Shown piece after piece: positions 15,781 to 27,622 of a stretch of 64,000 nucleotides of DNA. The translations under genes and the position numbers were made by a program. The notes below the pieces were generated by a model. The model did not search any database. It saw nothing but the letters and a program-made list of their open reading frames with translations, and had not been told where the DNA came from. Location of the stretch: assembly GCF_000165425.1 (NCBI RefSeq), contig NW_001799630.1, forward strand, positions 437,734 through 501,733, read 5' to 3'. Every line of letters begins with the position of its first letter. The stretch's first letter is position 1. The stretch is from Paramecium tetraurelia (lineage: Eukaryota > Ciliophora > Oligohymenophorea > Peniculida > Parameciidae).

Positions 15781-17008
15781 ATGTTATTGACAAGAGAAAA
15801 TATTGAATTTTATACTCAAAGGAGAAAACAATATTGTGAAGACTTCTTAAAGCTAACGAATCAATTCAAACCAAAATTAGAGTTATTATAAAAAAAATTG
15901 ATCGCTTCAAAGTAGGGAATAGATGGCCCTAGTAAATCAATTCCTCATTAACAAAAGATCAAAAAAGTCAATAAGGTTTTAGCATCTCTATCGAAATCTA
16001 AAGAAGTTCAAAGCAAGATTGATAAAGAAATGATTCGTTGTTCATGTCAATATAAATTGGATGAAGTTCCTAATTGCAAGTATTGAATAATGTAAATTTA
16101 GTTTCAATTACTCATAAACTTGTAATAAGATACAATAGGCAATGATACCTTTGATACAAAATCTTCAAATTTAGATTAAGGATAAGCAAGAGGAGATTAT
16201 TGGCGATTAAGATTGTGCTGATTTGTATATAAAAGTAAGTTAAACAACTTTATTAAGAGAGATGAGTTCCAAAAGATGAAGCACAAATCAAAGAGATTGC
16301 AATAGATTATAGAGAAATTGTAGATAATGGAGTTAAAACAAGAAGAAAAGGTGTATCGAGAAAGTATTAAGAAATTGGAGAAATTTGATCAAGCTGAAGA
16401 TTATGATGAAACTCTACCATATTCCAAGAAGGCTCTAATGTCAAAAAGGAAACTAGAAGCACAAATATTACTGGATGAAGAAAGAAATTAGAGAAAGTAG
16501 TTTGAAAATGAAAGGATTTAAGAAGCTATCGAGGAATAGAAATAAAAATATCAATCTTTAGATAATAAGATAAAAACCCATTATCGAAAAATGGGCCTAT
16601 AGAAGAGAAAATTAGAAAGTATGAGTGACCTTAGAGAATACATAAACGATTGTAGAACCAATTCATAAATAAAATTGGATTTACAAAATAATTAAAAACA
16701 ATAGTAACTAAAAAGCATTTTAAATGCTGATAAAAAATTTTCAATAACATTATTTTCAACCCAAATGAATTCTTAAAATATAACGTATTATTTACTATTT
16801 ATAATTAAGTCCTATTGCTGGTGAGCTTAATGGGTTAACTGCTCCCATCATAAGCAATGTTAATACTCAAAGGACTATAATAAATAATTTTGGAAAGAAA
16901 ACATCTCAAAATTTCAACAAGATAAAGAGAAGATATCATACCCTAGGATAAAGATTAGAAAATGGATCCAATTTTGATTTTTAAGATAATAAATTAATCT
17001 TATTATGA
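15781..17008 (+). CDS. Coiled-coil protein of unknown function
   Basis: ATG at 15781, TGA at 17006-17008, about 385 residues after removal of three introns: 16080-16101 (22 nt), 16235-16257 (23 nt) and 16785-16809 (25 nt). Each intron restores a frame that would otherwise hit TGA. The N-terminus MLLTRENIEFYTQRRKQYCE is followed by Lys-rich sequence and then a long charged coiled coil (about residues 160-310, for example ERIQEAIEEQKQKYQSLDNK). A short Cys-containing stretch IRCSCQYKLDEVPNC lies near residue 95. The tail is basic and polar. I recognise no family. Its TGA directly abuts the stop of the next gene on the other strand: the two read TGA|TCA. Confidence 0.75.
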
Positions 17009-18532
17009 TCATGATTATTAAATTTGACACTTCAGACAATTAACTGATTGATTTGTTGGAAAAACTACCAAGTAGATTTCTAAACAATTCATACAATATC
17101 TATAACTTGGGATTGAGATTCTAGGTGGGTGAAATTAATAACCATGACATTATGTGCAAGGATAAGCTTTGTTACAACATGAGAAAATTGGAATAGTGTT
17201 GCAAGGTAATCTGTGAGGACAATCTTAAGAGTATAAAGTGTGTGGAAATGTTCTTAATTATTTTTCTCTTTCAATTTCTTTCTCTTTTTTCTTCAACTCT
17301 TCTTTTAATTTGATTTATTCTAGTTCTTTTTATTTTTATTCTTTTTTTATTTGAATTAATTGTTATTTCTAAATTTCTGTCTATTTTTTTGCTTCCTCTT
17401 ATTTTTGAACTTCAATCTTCCTTTCTTCTTCTTAAACTTCATTCATTATCAATTAAAAAGGCTTAAATTGTTCAAGATACTTTTCCTGTTTTTATGCTAA
17501 AATCTAGAGTTTTTATTATGCATATTCTTTTCTTTATTTTGAATCAATAATTTAGATTTTGTTATTGTCTCCTAAGGCTGTGTTTAATTCAAATTCTAAT
17601 TGTTCTCTGAAATCATTCCAAGATTATTGAACTTAATCACCTTTTGATGTAAGATACTTTTCAGATTCGTTGATAATGTATTCAACTTCGGACAGATGTT
17701 TACCTTAAATAAAACTTAAACTCTCTGTAAGTTCTTCTTAGGTCATGTCAAAGATATTTTTGCTGCTCAAGTAGTTTACTCTATTTTGAAGATCTCTTTC
17801 TAAAGGTTGCCAAGACAATTCCTCATCAATTGATTTGATTACATTATCTTCTATCTATTATAATCTTTCTTAAACATTTATTCTCAATTTCTCGAAAAAG
17901 GTTCTTACTTAAGTAATTTTATCAGGAACTCGCATAATCTAATTACAGAGATCATCAAACTAAGATATAATCAAATATTGTATTTACTTGTTGTCGTCTG
18001 TCATCGAATATTTTGCAAAATGTTTATATTTCCATATTTTGAGATGCATGATTACCATGTTATTCAATTTAACAATAAGAACAACCTAACCTATTATCTG
18101 CTTCACAATTTGGATATTGACAAATGAAGACCATCTTATTCTTCTCATGAGAAGTTTTGGTGCAAATAGCTTCCATTTTCAGTCCTAACATTTTGATGAT
18201 CGATCGTTCATGCATAGATTGAAGTTATTGCTTTGATATGATTTGAGAAGGTCTTTTTTACAAAGTTCTAGTTGGAGAAGGAGGATAAGGAAATGTTTTA
18301 GAGCTAATTATTGACTCATATCTCACCTAACAGACTGACAATGACCAACAGGACTATTAGAACTACGAAATGATTATTATGATTTCGACATTTCTAACTG
18401 CAGTTGGCTGCCAGTCATCTGGTCTTGAGTTTAATTTGCTTTCTTTTTAGGGCTTGATGAGTTTTATGAATTCAATGAGCTTCTCCTTAGATATTGCGGT
18501 GTTTTAGCATATTTAAGTTAGGATTTTTGCAT
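17009..18532 (-). CDS. Zinc-finger protein with B-box-like and C-terminal Cys/His clusters and a central coiled coil
   Basis: ATG at 18532, TGA at 17009-17011, about 490 residues. Introns: 18304-18326 (23 nt) and 17960-17987 (28 nt). The first 110 residues are Ser/Gln/Lys-rich (KTPQYLRRSSLNSQNSSS) and look disordered. A B-box-like Cys/His cluster follows: HEKNKMVFICQYPNCEADNR then LGCSYCQIEQHGNHASQNM. A long Glu/Lys/Gln coiled coil comes next. The C-terminus is a second cluster: QDCPHRLPCNTIPIFSCCNK, AYPCTQCHGYQFH, YRYCMNCL and NCLKCQ. Two metal-binding ends flanking a coiled coil suggest a TRIM-like scaffold; no RING-type catalytic arrangement is certain. An antisense open frame over its 3' end (from 17011) is a shadow: the minus strand holds the Cys/His pattern. 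Confidence 0.78.
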
Positions 18533-18559
18533 ATTAATTTAATTTGCGGTCGATTTGAG
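18533..18559. promoter_or_regulatory. 27-bp divergent promoter gap
   Basis: Only 27 bp separate the start codons of the zinc-finger gene (minus, 18532) and the CLU gene (plus, 18560), both chosen because the protein families or composition start there. If right, the transcription signals of each gene must overlap the other gene's 5' end. Confidence 0.55.
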
Positions 18560-21500
18560 ATGAAACAAACAAAAGAAGAAAGTGTAAAATTGTATTTAGA
18601 CTTCTATGACAAATATACTTGGCCCCTAGAGATAGCTGAGACTTTACTAGAAGTCAGACAATATCTTACAGAATCCACAATATTGTCCCTCTTTCAAAAT
18701 TTCTACTTTTCTCATAAAGGATAGCGAATCAATGAATACAGTGAATTTTCCATTCCAGATGGAGGAAAGTTGCAAGTTTTATTAGGTACAGGTTTTCAAC
18801 AATCAAATAGATGAGTTTAATGAAAGAACAGCCCGATTCCATTTAAGAAGAGTCTAAGAAATTATTGCCAATCTCTCGCATTATCAATATCTTTGCAAGG
18901 GAAAAAATTAAAATGAAGATTCATTATCACTTAAAGAAATAGGGGATTTGCAATTAAATGACATCCTCCAACCAGCTATCAAACCAACTTTACTCTTAAA
19001 TGATGACAATAAGGCTATTAAATAGAACGTGTAATAATTGGGGCTGTCCTCTTTCAATCCCCCTCCTCTTTCGCGAAAATTAAAGGGTATTGGACACAAC
19101 AATAATTAGGTGATCTCTTTTATATTGTCCTTAAAACCATTGAATCAGTTGAACTAATAATAACAGCCTCCAATTTAGGGTTTTATGTCAATAGTTCCTA
19201 AGGGAGAACATTTGAGTCAACCCAAAAAAGCGATTGCTACTACAATTTGATAGATTTGATTGTGGATCACAGTCCCTCATTTAAGTAAAACGATCCATTT
19301 ACATAAATTTAGAAAGGAATTAATCAATGCAATCCCAGAGTAATAAGAACCTGCATTACCAGCTACAATAAAATATAATCATAAATGGTTATCAGTACAA
19401 GAGGTTCCTTTGACTTTAGATCATTAAAGAAGTGAGAGTTGGGCCTTGGATTTACACGGATTTGATGTCTCAAGTTTGAGAGATTGGAATGAAGAATTGC
19501 AAGTCTTTCGTTCATTGCCTAAAATGGATTTAATTTAAAAATTGAATAGAGACAAAGCTTTATCTAAGGTTTATGGAGATTTTGTAGAAGCTGCAGTAAG
19601 AGGAGCTTGTGCTGTTGTTGATAAAATTATCCAACCTTTAAATCCCATGGATATCGAATGCTAATAAGTTTACGTTTATAATCAGATATTCTTTAGTTTT
19701 GCTATGGAAACACCAGAAGATTTTAGAGTATTTAAAATTATATAAATTAAAGTAAGAAAGTGGTCCTGATGCTACACCAACAGTCTCAACAACTAATTGC
19801 GATTTTAGAAATTTGTAGATTCTCCATAAATTAGACATTCCTGGATTAAGTGTTTTGAATACTTGTTTAGTTGATTATAAAGGGAGACGAGTTATTGCAT
19901 AGTCTATTATACCAGGAATTCTCAATAGTGATCATAGCAATTGCACTTAATATGGCTCAATTGATGATGGAAAGACCATTCAAAAATCTGAAGAATTTCA
20001 CAAGGTCATGTCAAAAACATGTGAATTCTTCCATCTTGAAACTGATATTGTATTTCTTGATGGCAACCAACAAAAATACTCCATGGCTGGAAGCATAGAA
20101 GTCAAAGGTATCATGGGATCAGATAAAAGAATGTATTTACTCGATCTCCTAAGATTATCTCCTAGAGATTATAATTATTAGGGTGATAATAATTAATGTT
20201 GTGTGTTAAGATATGAGTTACTTTAAAATTATTGGGTTGTTAACACTATTTAAAAAATTAAATAAAATAACAGTGATGACCCAAAAACATAACAAGAAGC
20301 ATATTAGAACATCTAAAATCTATTGATTGGCAATCCAAAAGAAGGATTAAAATTAAATCCAGCTTTGGGTACTAAGACAATATTATAATCATCAGAGAAA
20401 TTGACATAATAGGAGGAGGATTTAAAAAAATTGGCTACATTCCTATTAAATTAAGCAATTCCTCAATTGATTTAAGAATTATCATAACCAGAAACATCAA
20501 GACACTCAGATCTCAGTATTTCAGACATTTTTCATTCTCATGGAGTAAACATGAGATATCTAGGAAAAGTAATTAGTTTTATTCGCTCCGAAGAGTAACC
20601 CTCTTTAAGACTTACTTTGGAAAGAGTGGTCTTTGCTAAGACTTTGAAACACATCTTTAGAGAATCAATGAGAAAAGCTCCACAGAACCAATTATCTTAA
20701 GTTTTGTGTCATCTTTTAAATATCATTTTCTCAAATTCAAATCCTTCTGTTGCTAATAATAAATAGGAAGATAAGAAGAAAAAGAAGAAAAACAAAAACA
20801 AAAGTACTTAAAATGGCGATAAACCTCACTTTAAATGTTTAATTCAAGCAAATAATTATTAATATCCCACGTATTAAGAGGTTTGGGATTAAATTAATAA
20901 GATAGCAGAAGCAAGATATCAACACAAAATAGACTCATCTATATTGAATAAGAAGGGGTTCCATAAATTATCTTGTTTAAGAGAATTGTGTTAATAAATA
21001 GGATTACAATTGGTTGCTCGAGACTACCATGATTTCTAACCTTCTGATATTGTGGGAATACAGCCAATAATCAAGTTCATAGAATAAGTATCAGAAGATG
21101 CTAAAAATAATATAGAAATTGGTCAAAAGTACATGCTTGAACATTAAAATCTTCATCAAGCATTAGAATCTTATCTTACAGCATCTCAAATAATATTAAA
21201 TTTACATGGTTAGATGCATAAAGAATTAGCAAACTGTTATTCCAAGATTTCAGCAGTCTATTTGAGAAAATAGGAATATGATGCAGCCATACATTTCCAA
21301 AAGCAAGCCATTTAAATTTATACAACAATTTATGGTTATGATCACCCTTTGACTGTCTAAGCCATTACAGCTTTGTCTTTATATTATTTTTCCACTAAAA
21401 ATTATAAAGAAGCATTCAATCATATGTTGCATACCTTATACCTAGCCAATTTGATTGGAGGGGAAGGCTAAGAAGTGTTTAATCAATATACAAATTTGTC

Positions 21501-22142
21501 CTTGCTTTATTCAGAAAGTGGTTAACATTAAAGTGCTCTTAATTGTTTATTTGAAGGACTAGAGAAGTGTGAATCATTATTTAAATCCTTTTAAGGGCAA
21601 GAAACTTAACAGTATAAATTAAGAGTATCTGGATATTATTCAGCAATTGCCTTAGAACACGGCGAAATTGGAGACTTCTAAAAGGCAGTTGAATTCTAAG
21701 AAAGAGCGTCTGATCTATTAAAGAGAGTAATTAAATGTATTAACACTAGACACTCAAACCAGAAGACACAAGAGTCAAAGAAGCAGATGCTCTATTAGCT
21801 AACTTAAAAAAGGCTTTGAATGAAAAAAGAAAGGACACTCAATAATCAAATTTAGGTATTAGTATCTTTTATATAATCAATAGACAGCAGAAGATAATTT
21901 GGTACCAATCGCAATTAGTAATTAAAAACAGAATAGTAAACCTAATAAATTTCAGAGGAAACATATATAGAAAGTGATAAGGTATTAATAATCTAAAATA
22001 ATAGGAAAGAGAAGCTTTATTATAAAAATTAAGAGCAGCAAAATAAAGCATGAAATTCAAGAATAAGAATTAAATGGATATCAATCGATACATTCTTGCC
22101 TAATAACTTTATAGACAATAACAGTAATAATAAAAAGAATGA
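18560..22142 (+). CDS. Clustered mitochondria protein homologue (CLU/CluA)
   Basis: ATG at 18560, TGA at 22140-22142, about 1,135 residues after splicing seven introns: 18786-18810, 19087-19109, 19285-19312, 19728-19752, 21727-21749, 21856-21883 and 21982-22004. CLU proteins act in the cytosol, bind mRNAs for mitochondrial proteins and keep mitochondria dispersed. The N-terminus carries the beta-grasp-like module (ERTARFHLRRVQEIIANLSH marks its end). The CLU core follows (NPPPLSRKLKGDLFYIVLKT, LDLHGFDVSSLRDWNEELQ, KVYGDFVEAAVRGACAVVDK), with a Lys-rich linker (KKKKKNKNKS-like) and a TPR region at the C-terminus (HQALESYLTASQIILNLHG, DEAIHF-type repeats such as YDAAIHFQKQAIQIYTTIYG). Length and domain order match the family. 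The start was chosen because the family begins here and upstream plus-strand frames belong to the divergent gene. Confidence 0.93.
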
Positions 22143-22197
22143 ATGATAACTGTGATTATTATGTATTTGTTTAATATTATTTATTAATTATAATCAC

Positions 22198-23549
22198 TCA
22201 TCCTTGTGGATTCTAATATAAATTTGTTGGCACTTTAGGACTTTTAAAATAGACTTGATAGAAGTTAATCTTTCTTAAGAATTGCATCAGTGGAATAATT
22301 AAATCTGAATGTAACTTATAACTAATATGATCCATGTCTTCTGCCAAATGTAATATACATATTTGAGCTTAGCAATTTTCTATTTATACTAATAAACTTT
22401 ACCCTATAATCTTTAGGCTTATTAATAAGGTATCATATCGTCTTTCTTCCCATGCAAAATAAAAGTTGGAGATGTGACATCATTTATATTTTGTAAATTG
22501 TTGAATCTTTGTCTAATCAAATGCTGCACCCATGTTCCTACAAACCTAATATAATCCCGAACCGCATCCTTCAGAGAGGTAAATGGAGACATTAAAACCA
22601 AACAACCAGGCTTGTGTTTGCTTGCCAAGTAAGTTGCAGGACCTGAGCCTATGGATCTTCCAAAAATCATAATTGAGTTTTCTTCGTATCCTATTTTTTT
22701 TGTCAAATAGTTATAAACATAATCGGCATCATTTTATATGGCTTCAGCAGAAGTTTAAACATTGTTGTATTTTCCATACCCTGGATATTCTACTGCCAAA
22801 ACTGAAATCTTTTCTTACTATGATATAGTGATACTTACAAAACATTACGAAGATGTATCAAAAATGCATATGATTATGTGATGTCTTCGGCATTCCCGTG
22901 AAAATACACAATGATATTTGATGAATTCTCATATTTAATAAGCAAACAAGGGATGTATCCAATAATGCTTCCATCTCTTTTGCATAATTTTTTCTATTAT
23001 AAGATTATATCCGATTTTTAATTGAATTGAAGGAAATGAGGAGAACTTCTACTTGTAGTTTCTCTTTTTTTAGCGCGCATGAACTAATTTTATTAAATGC
23101 TGCTAATTTTTGTTTTTCCGATGTTGTAAACAGATTCCTAATTTAATTTTGATAATTTGTCATGTAAATCATCTTCATAATCGACTAAATCGAATTCTGG
23201 TGATCCTATTTCCTTTTCTTAATACTCAAAATTTTCAACTAAATTTTATTAATCAGCTAGACCTCTGTGGATATTTGGGAATTAAGGTATTGGTTGTTTT
23301 TAAAAATCTCTATCATTTTATAAATTTTTACTATTAATCATCTATCAAGGCTAATTATTCTTCTTCTGCTTGTTGAGTGGACTGTTTCACAAAGACAACT
23401 AAATTTTTCTTTGTTTTTCTTTTGACATAATTCTAAAAATTAGGATAAAGTGCTGAATGCTTTGGTATCCATAAGATTCTACCCTCATCAAAGTGCCCAA
23501 TATCTAACGTTTCTTTAGGAGCAGGAAAGAAAATGAAATCCAAGTCCAT
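22198..23549 (-). CDS. Alpha/beta hydrolase of the ABHD17 (FAM108) type
   Basis: ATG at 23549, TGA at 22198-22200, about 425 residues. Introns: 23310-23331, about 22809-22834 and 22380-22402. The second could instead be a 17-nt intron ending at CATAG; both keep the frame, and 26 nt fits the genome better. ABHD17 enzymes remove palmitate from membrane proteins. Seen here: the oxyanion motif YFHGNAED, AVEYPGYGKY, nucleophile motif GRSIGSGPA (Ser in GxSxG), PFTSLKDAV, Asp in ILHGKKDDMIPY and His in AEDMDHISY. Animal ABHD17 proteins start with a Cys cluster that anchors them to membranes. This one starts MDLDFIFFPAPKETLDIG with no cysteines, and has about 120 extra residues before the hydrolase core. 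Membrane targeting may therefore differ. Confidence 0.88.
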
Positions 23550-24158
23550 TTAGTTATTTAATAATAATTAAACATTAAAACTGACCTTATTAATTTTGTC
23601 AGCAACCTGAATTGACTTTTAAATGAGAATTTAAATAATCGTTAGAAAATATCAATATTTCATATTGAATTGGCTTTATTTTATTTGTTATTCAATACTT
23701 GAATAAACCTAAATAAATTTGTATTATGAGAATATGTTGAACTATTCTCTAAAGCTATATAATTATTCATTTAATCAAAATGAATATTAAGATATAAAAA
23801 TATTTGTTTTTTAATTTGAGTTAGAAGTTCAAAGAATAATTAAAGAAAAAAGACTTGAGAAATCAACTAACATAAAAAGGTCTATGTAATGGTAATAATT
23901 TAATTACAAGGATAACCTAAATATTAATTATTATTATTATATTTGAATTAATATCAAAATAGCAAACGAATTCACTCCTTTTACAATTTGATCATTAAAC
24001 ATTAGGCATGTTAATATTATTCTTTATTTTTATTATGTTAATATAACCTATATGCTATAATTCATAAATTTGTTATCCTCGTTATTATATGTTCGTGTTC
24101 ACATATTAAACAAATTTCTTGTTTAATATTGGTTATTTCGTAATATTTGATAAAATAA
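23550..24158. promoter_or_regulatory. Divergent intergenic region
   Basis: 609 bp between the ABHD17-like gene (minus) and the aminotransferase (plus). AT-rich, no domain or RNA gene seen. It presumably holds promoters for both genes. Confidence 0.45.
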
Positions 24159-25429
24159 ATGATAAAAGCTTCAGAATTTTTGCTAAGTTAAAATCAAGCA
24201 TTATTGGCCAATTTTTCCGAGCTAAGAGCAGACCCTAATCATGCTAAACCAATGATCTAATTTATGAAAGGGGATCCAACTGAATTTGGGCACGAGCATT
24301 GCAAGATGAGTTAGATAGGCTATGATATCGTTAAATCTGAGATACCTAAATCTTAAAATCACTCTTATTGTCATTCAACAGGAACTCAAGTAATGTTTAA
24401 ATTAACAATAGCCTGCCAAACAAGCAGTGGCTAAACATTTTGGACATGGAAAGAATATTACAGAAAATGAAGTAATAATAACGCAAGGAGTGAATTAAGG
24501 ATTGTTTTATTGTTTGTTGGGTATTTGTGATCCTGGTTAAAATATCCTTGTTCCTGAAATAGGGTTTCCCTTTTTTGATGGAATTGCCTAAGCATATTAA
24601 GTTGAGGTATAATAGATGACGTATTATTTTAGGTCAGAAAATATAAATTATAATCAGATAATAATTGGTAAATTGATTTTGAGGATTTGAATAGCAAATT
24701 AGATGTCAACACAAAGTTTTTATATGTGATTAACCCTTCCAATCCTTGCGGTTCTGTATTCTCCAAGGAACATGTTTAGGAAATAATTAATTGGGCAAAT
24801 TAGAATCATGTATTAATAGTTGCTGATGAAATATATTATGGAATGTCCTTTGGAGATTTTGTTTCCTTTGGTGAATTGGCAGATGAAGGTCCTATCATTT
24901 GTTTGGGAGGAATGGACAAGTTATTCTTCACTCCAGGGTGGTAAGTATCATGGATGATATTTTATGATAAAAACAATCATGCAGATGCAATAAAATAAGC
25001 AATGTTTAATTTATGTCAATTGTTATTGCATGCAAATGTATTTGTCATGAATTCTCTACCTTAAATTCTAGATCAATTAACAATATTTTATGCCAGAGAT
25101 AAGATGATACATTTCAAAGAAAATCATGATTTTTTAATTTAAGAATTAAATCAAATAAGAGGTTTCAAATGTATACCTGCTTAAGGAACAATTTATTTAG
25201 CTGTTCTAATTGATTTGGAAGTATTAAAAGTTAAAAATGATACTGAATTTGCTAAAAAATTACTTTTAGATTAGAATTTAATGCTATTGCCTTTATCTTG
25301 GAATGGAACCGATAAGTATTAAGGAGTAAGGTAATAATTTTAAATATAAAAAGAATGCTTACCATAGCAACTAAAGATGTTTATATCGAAATGATCGCAA
25401 GATTAAAAGAGTTTGTAAGCAGATTGTGA
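24159..25429 (+). CDS. PLP-dependent class I/II aminotransferase, tyrosine aminotransferase-like
   Basis: ATG at 24159, TGA at 25427-25429, about 400 residues after introns 24390-24411, 24607-24632 and 25331-25353. The fold-type I landmarks are present: [38 protein letters not shown] with the PLP-contacting Asn, [13 protein letters not shown] with Asp and Tyr, and the Schiff-base Lys in [13 protein letters not shown]. The closest layout is tyrosine/alanine-type aminotransferase, because of [11 protein letters not shown] and the PGWQVSW turn. The usual Arg that binds the substrate carboxylate is expected near GVRMLTIA. It probably transfers the amino group from an aromatic or neutral amino acid to 2-oxoglutarate; exact specificity cannot be read from the sequence. 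Confidence 0.9.
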
Positions 25430-25733
25430 ATTTATTTACATTTATATTCAGGTTTGATAATCATTATCTTATTATTTCAATTCAAATTGAAAAGTACATG
25501 TTTCTAAGGTATAAGTTCATAAAAAAGAACATATACAAGAAAATAAAAATTATCAAAGAATAAAAATATAATAGAAAAAAGCATGCAATCTTCAAAGAGT
25601 TGTTAAAGAGTCTGTATTTTATTTTCTAAAATCTTGTCTAAAGACCTTAAACAGATAATATAAAAATAAATTTAACACATCTAATTTCAATTGTCAATCA
25701 TAAAATAATTAAATTACACATAAATTATTTATA
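25430..25733. other. Convergent intergenic region
   Basis: 304 bp, very AT-rich, between two convergent genes. No feature seen beyond what must be 3' ends. Confidence 0.4.
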
Positions 25734-27159
25734 TCATTCTTACTTATAAAATTATGCTATTATTTAAATAACATTTATAAATGCAACAACTAGGCTATCT
25801 GTTGATCTATCATAATATAACAATACTGGCCATATGGGTAAAGAAAGAAGCTTGATTATTTATTAATTTTTTACATATATCTACAAAAGACGAGAGAATA
25901 TTAAATTCTACTAATGGATGTGTTAAGTAATAAACAATGTAACTATACTTAATAGACATACTGTAATATTGAAATTTTCTAGATTGTATTTATATTGAAA
26001 TAACTAGTGCAAAAGCAAAGGTGAGTATGATATAAGCAAGTCAAATATTTATTTCCCTGCAAATGCTTAGACATAAAGTTTAATGTTGAAATTCATTTCA
26101 GTATCGAATAAGAATAGCATTAATAACAATTTGTAATACCTAATTATTTAATCTTTATACCACTTCTATGTTATAAATAGTCCAACAACCACTAATATAT
26201 ATCTTAAATATGTGACTTGTTACTCCTATTCAATTATAAGTAATGCTAAATATACTAAACTAATAACAATATATGTATAAATGTAAATTTCTGTTTGGGC
26301 TTCAAATGCATATATCAATAATGGAATATACAACAATGTTAATTATTTTGTGCTAATTTAATAATTAATATGATGTACTTATGGTTTTATGAATCAAAAA
26401 TGTAAAAGCTTAAAAATATTATTAAATTATGATAGATTCCATACTCGTAATCAAGGTAAGTGATGATGAACTATTCAGCCAAAAAACTATAAGAATAGAT
26501 CTTTTGTTCATTTATGAAATTCGGTAATATTGCTACAGTCAACATTGCTCTAATATCGAAATTCAATAAGCATAACATAAATTTGATTGATGAGATGACT
26601 ATTTTGAACAGAGTTGTATTATAATCTGATTTATAATAATATTATAAGAAAGCAGTATTTAACAATTATGCAGTGTCTTTTGAATAGTTAACATTCTAGT
26701 ACAATTGTATTTTGGTATTGCTATATAACACAAAGTTATACAGCCAATATGAAAATATTCATATTTTTTAAGGCTCTGCGCATTTTATTTGATAACATTT
26801 TAAATGTGAATGCTATGATGATTGTCGATCTATGCATTATATGAACTTCTTGGAGGAGGAATTGGCTTTTTCGGTAATCGTTTGATAATATCGCTATTGA
26901 TTAAATCTGTTAGAATTAAATAGGGGATGATTCCCACACTCACCATATCAAAATTCAAAATGGTCAATACCACTTAAAATGGAATGATCATCCATAAGCT
27001 TTTAGGAAATAATTGGTCGCTACTGGTATACATACATGCATAAAGACTGCTTATGACTGCCATAATGCATAAGAAATAGAGCACTCCTTATTCATAGATG
27101 AATTAAGCAAACATTCCCAAAATTATTTGCCCTGGTATTGCATATAATTGTATATACAT
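25734..27159 (-). CDS. Polytopic membrane protein with internally repeated segments, unknown function
   Basis: ATG at 27159, TGA at 25734-25736, about 465 residues. One intron is clear (26353-26378, 26 nt). A one-base change is also needed at the T-run read from 26752-26755: TTTTT instead of TTTT would join KKYEYF to SYWLYNFVLYS. The protein is hydrophobic throughout (for example IILGMFAQFIYEQGVLYFLC and FNITVCLLSIVTLFITQHI). Three segments resemble one another: VVLTILNFDMVSVGIIPYLI, FMLCLLNFDIRAMLTVAILP and LLLMLFLFDTEMNFNIKLYV. That suggests an internally duplicated membrane unit. Charged loops such as KRLPKKPIPPPRSS face one side. I do not recognise the family. It lies 13 bp downstream of the ubiquitin-like gene, in the same direction. 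Confidence 0.62.
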
Positions 27160-27172
27160 TATATTTATTAAA

Positions 27173-27561
27173 TCACTTCTTCATTCTAATTTCTATGATT
27201 GATTAATCCTTTAAATTTTGAATGTCATTCAAAGAGAAGAATTCTGGCATTATCTTTCCTTAGAAAAACAGGTCCTAAATTATTTTAATCCTAATTGCTA
27301 TACAAAATCGTTTCTTCCGCAGTCTATTTTTTCAGCCACGCATTTCTTAGCCCATTCAACATCTTATCCAACTTTAAACTAACTTATTATGAGATTATAA
27401 GTTTTACCTCTAAATCATAATAGGTCTCCCCCAATTGAAATTTTAACTAGCTCATTCAATATATATAATACCTTGATGCTTTATCCAGCAAATAAATCAT
27501 TTTCTTATTCAAAAGTCATTACATTAGCATTTTAAAAATTAAGACTGAAACCCTTAGACAT
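27173..27561 (-). CDS. Small ubiquitin-like fold protein
   Basis: ATG at 27561, TGA at 27173-27175; three introns in about 390 bp (27447-27471, 27379-27407, 27275-27303). Spliced product about 101 residues. The core reads like a ubiquitin-like beta-grasp: KLKFQLGETYYDLEFKVGQD, then VEWAKKCVAEKIDCGRNDFD and LFFQGKIMPEFFSLNDIQNL, ending DQSIIEIRMKK. The stretch LFFQGKIM...SLNDIQNL aligns with the LIFAGKQL...LSDYNI part of ubiquitin. There is no C-terminal Gly-Gly, so it is probably a non-conjugated UBL adaptor, preceded by a 25-residue N-terminal extension. Function unknown. The three introns agree in making this the only consistent frame. Confidence 0.7.
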
Positions 27562-27622
27562 TTTCTATATTTATTAATATCATAATGCAATTCAAAAAGA
27601 ATGTTAACAATTAAAATCAATC

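Noticed and set aside
17011-17260. Plus-strand ORF starting MIIKFDTSDNQ
   Set aside because: It overlaps the minus-strand Cys/His cluster, which has clear zinc-finger spacing and an adjoining coiled coil; the plus frame has no domain.
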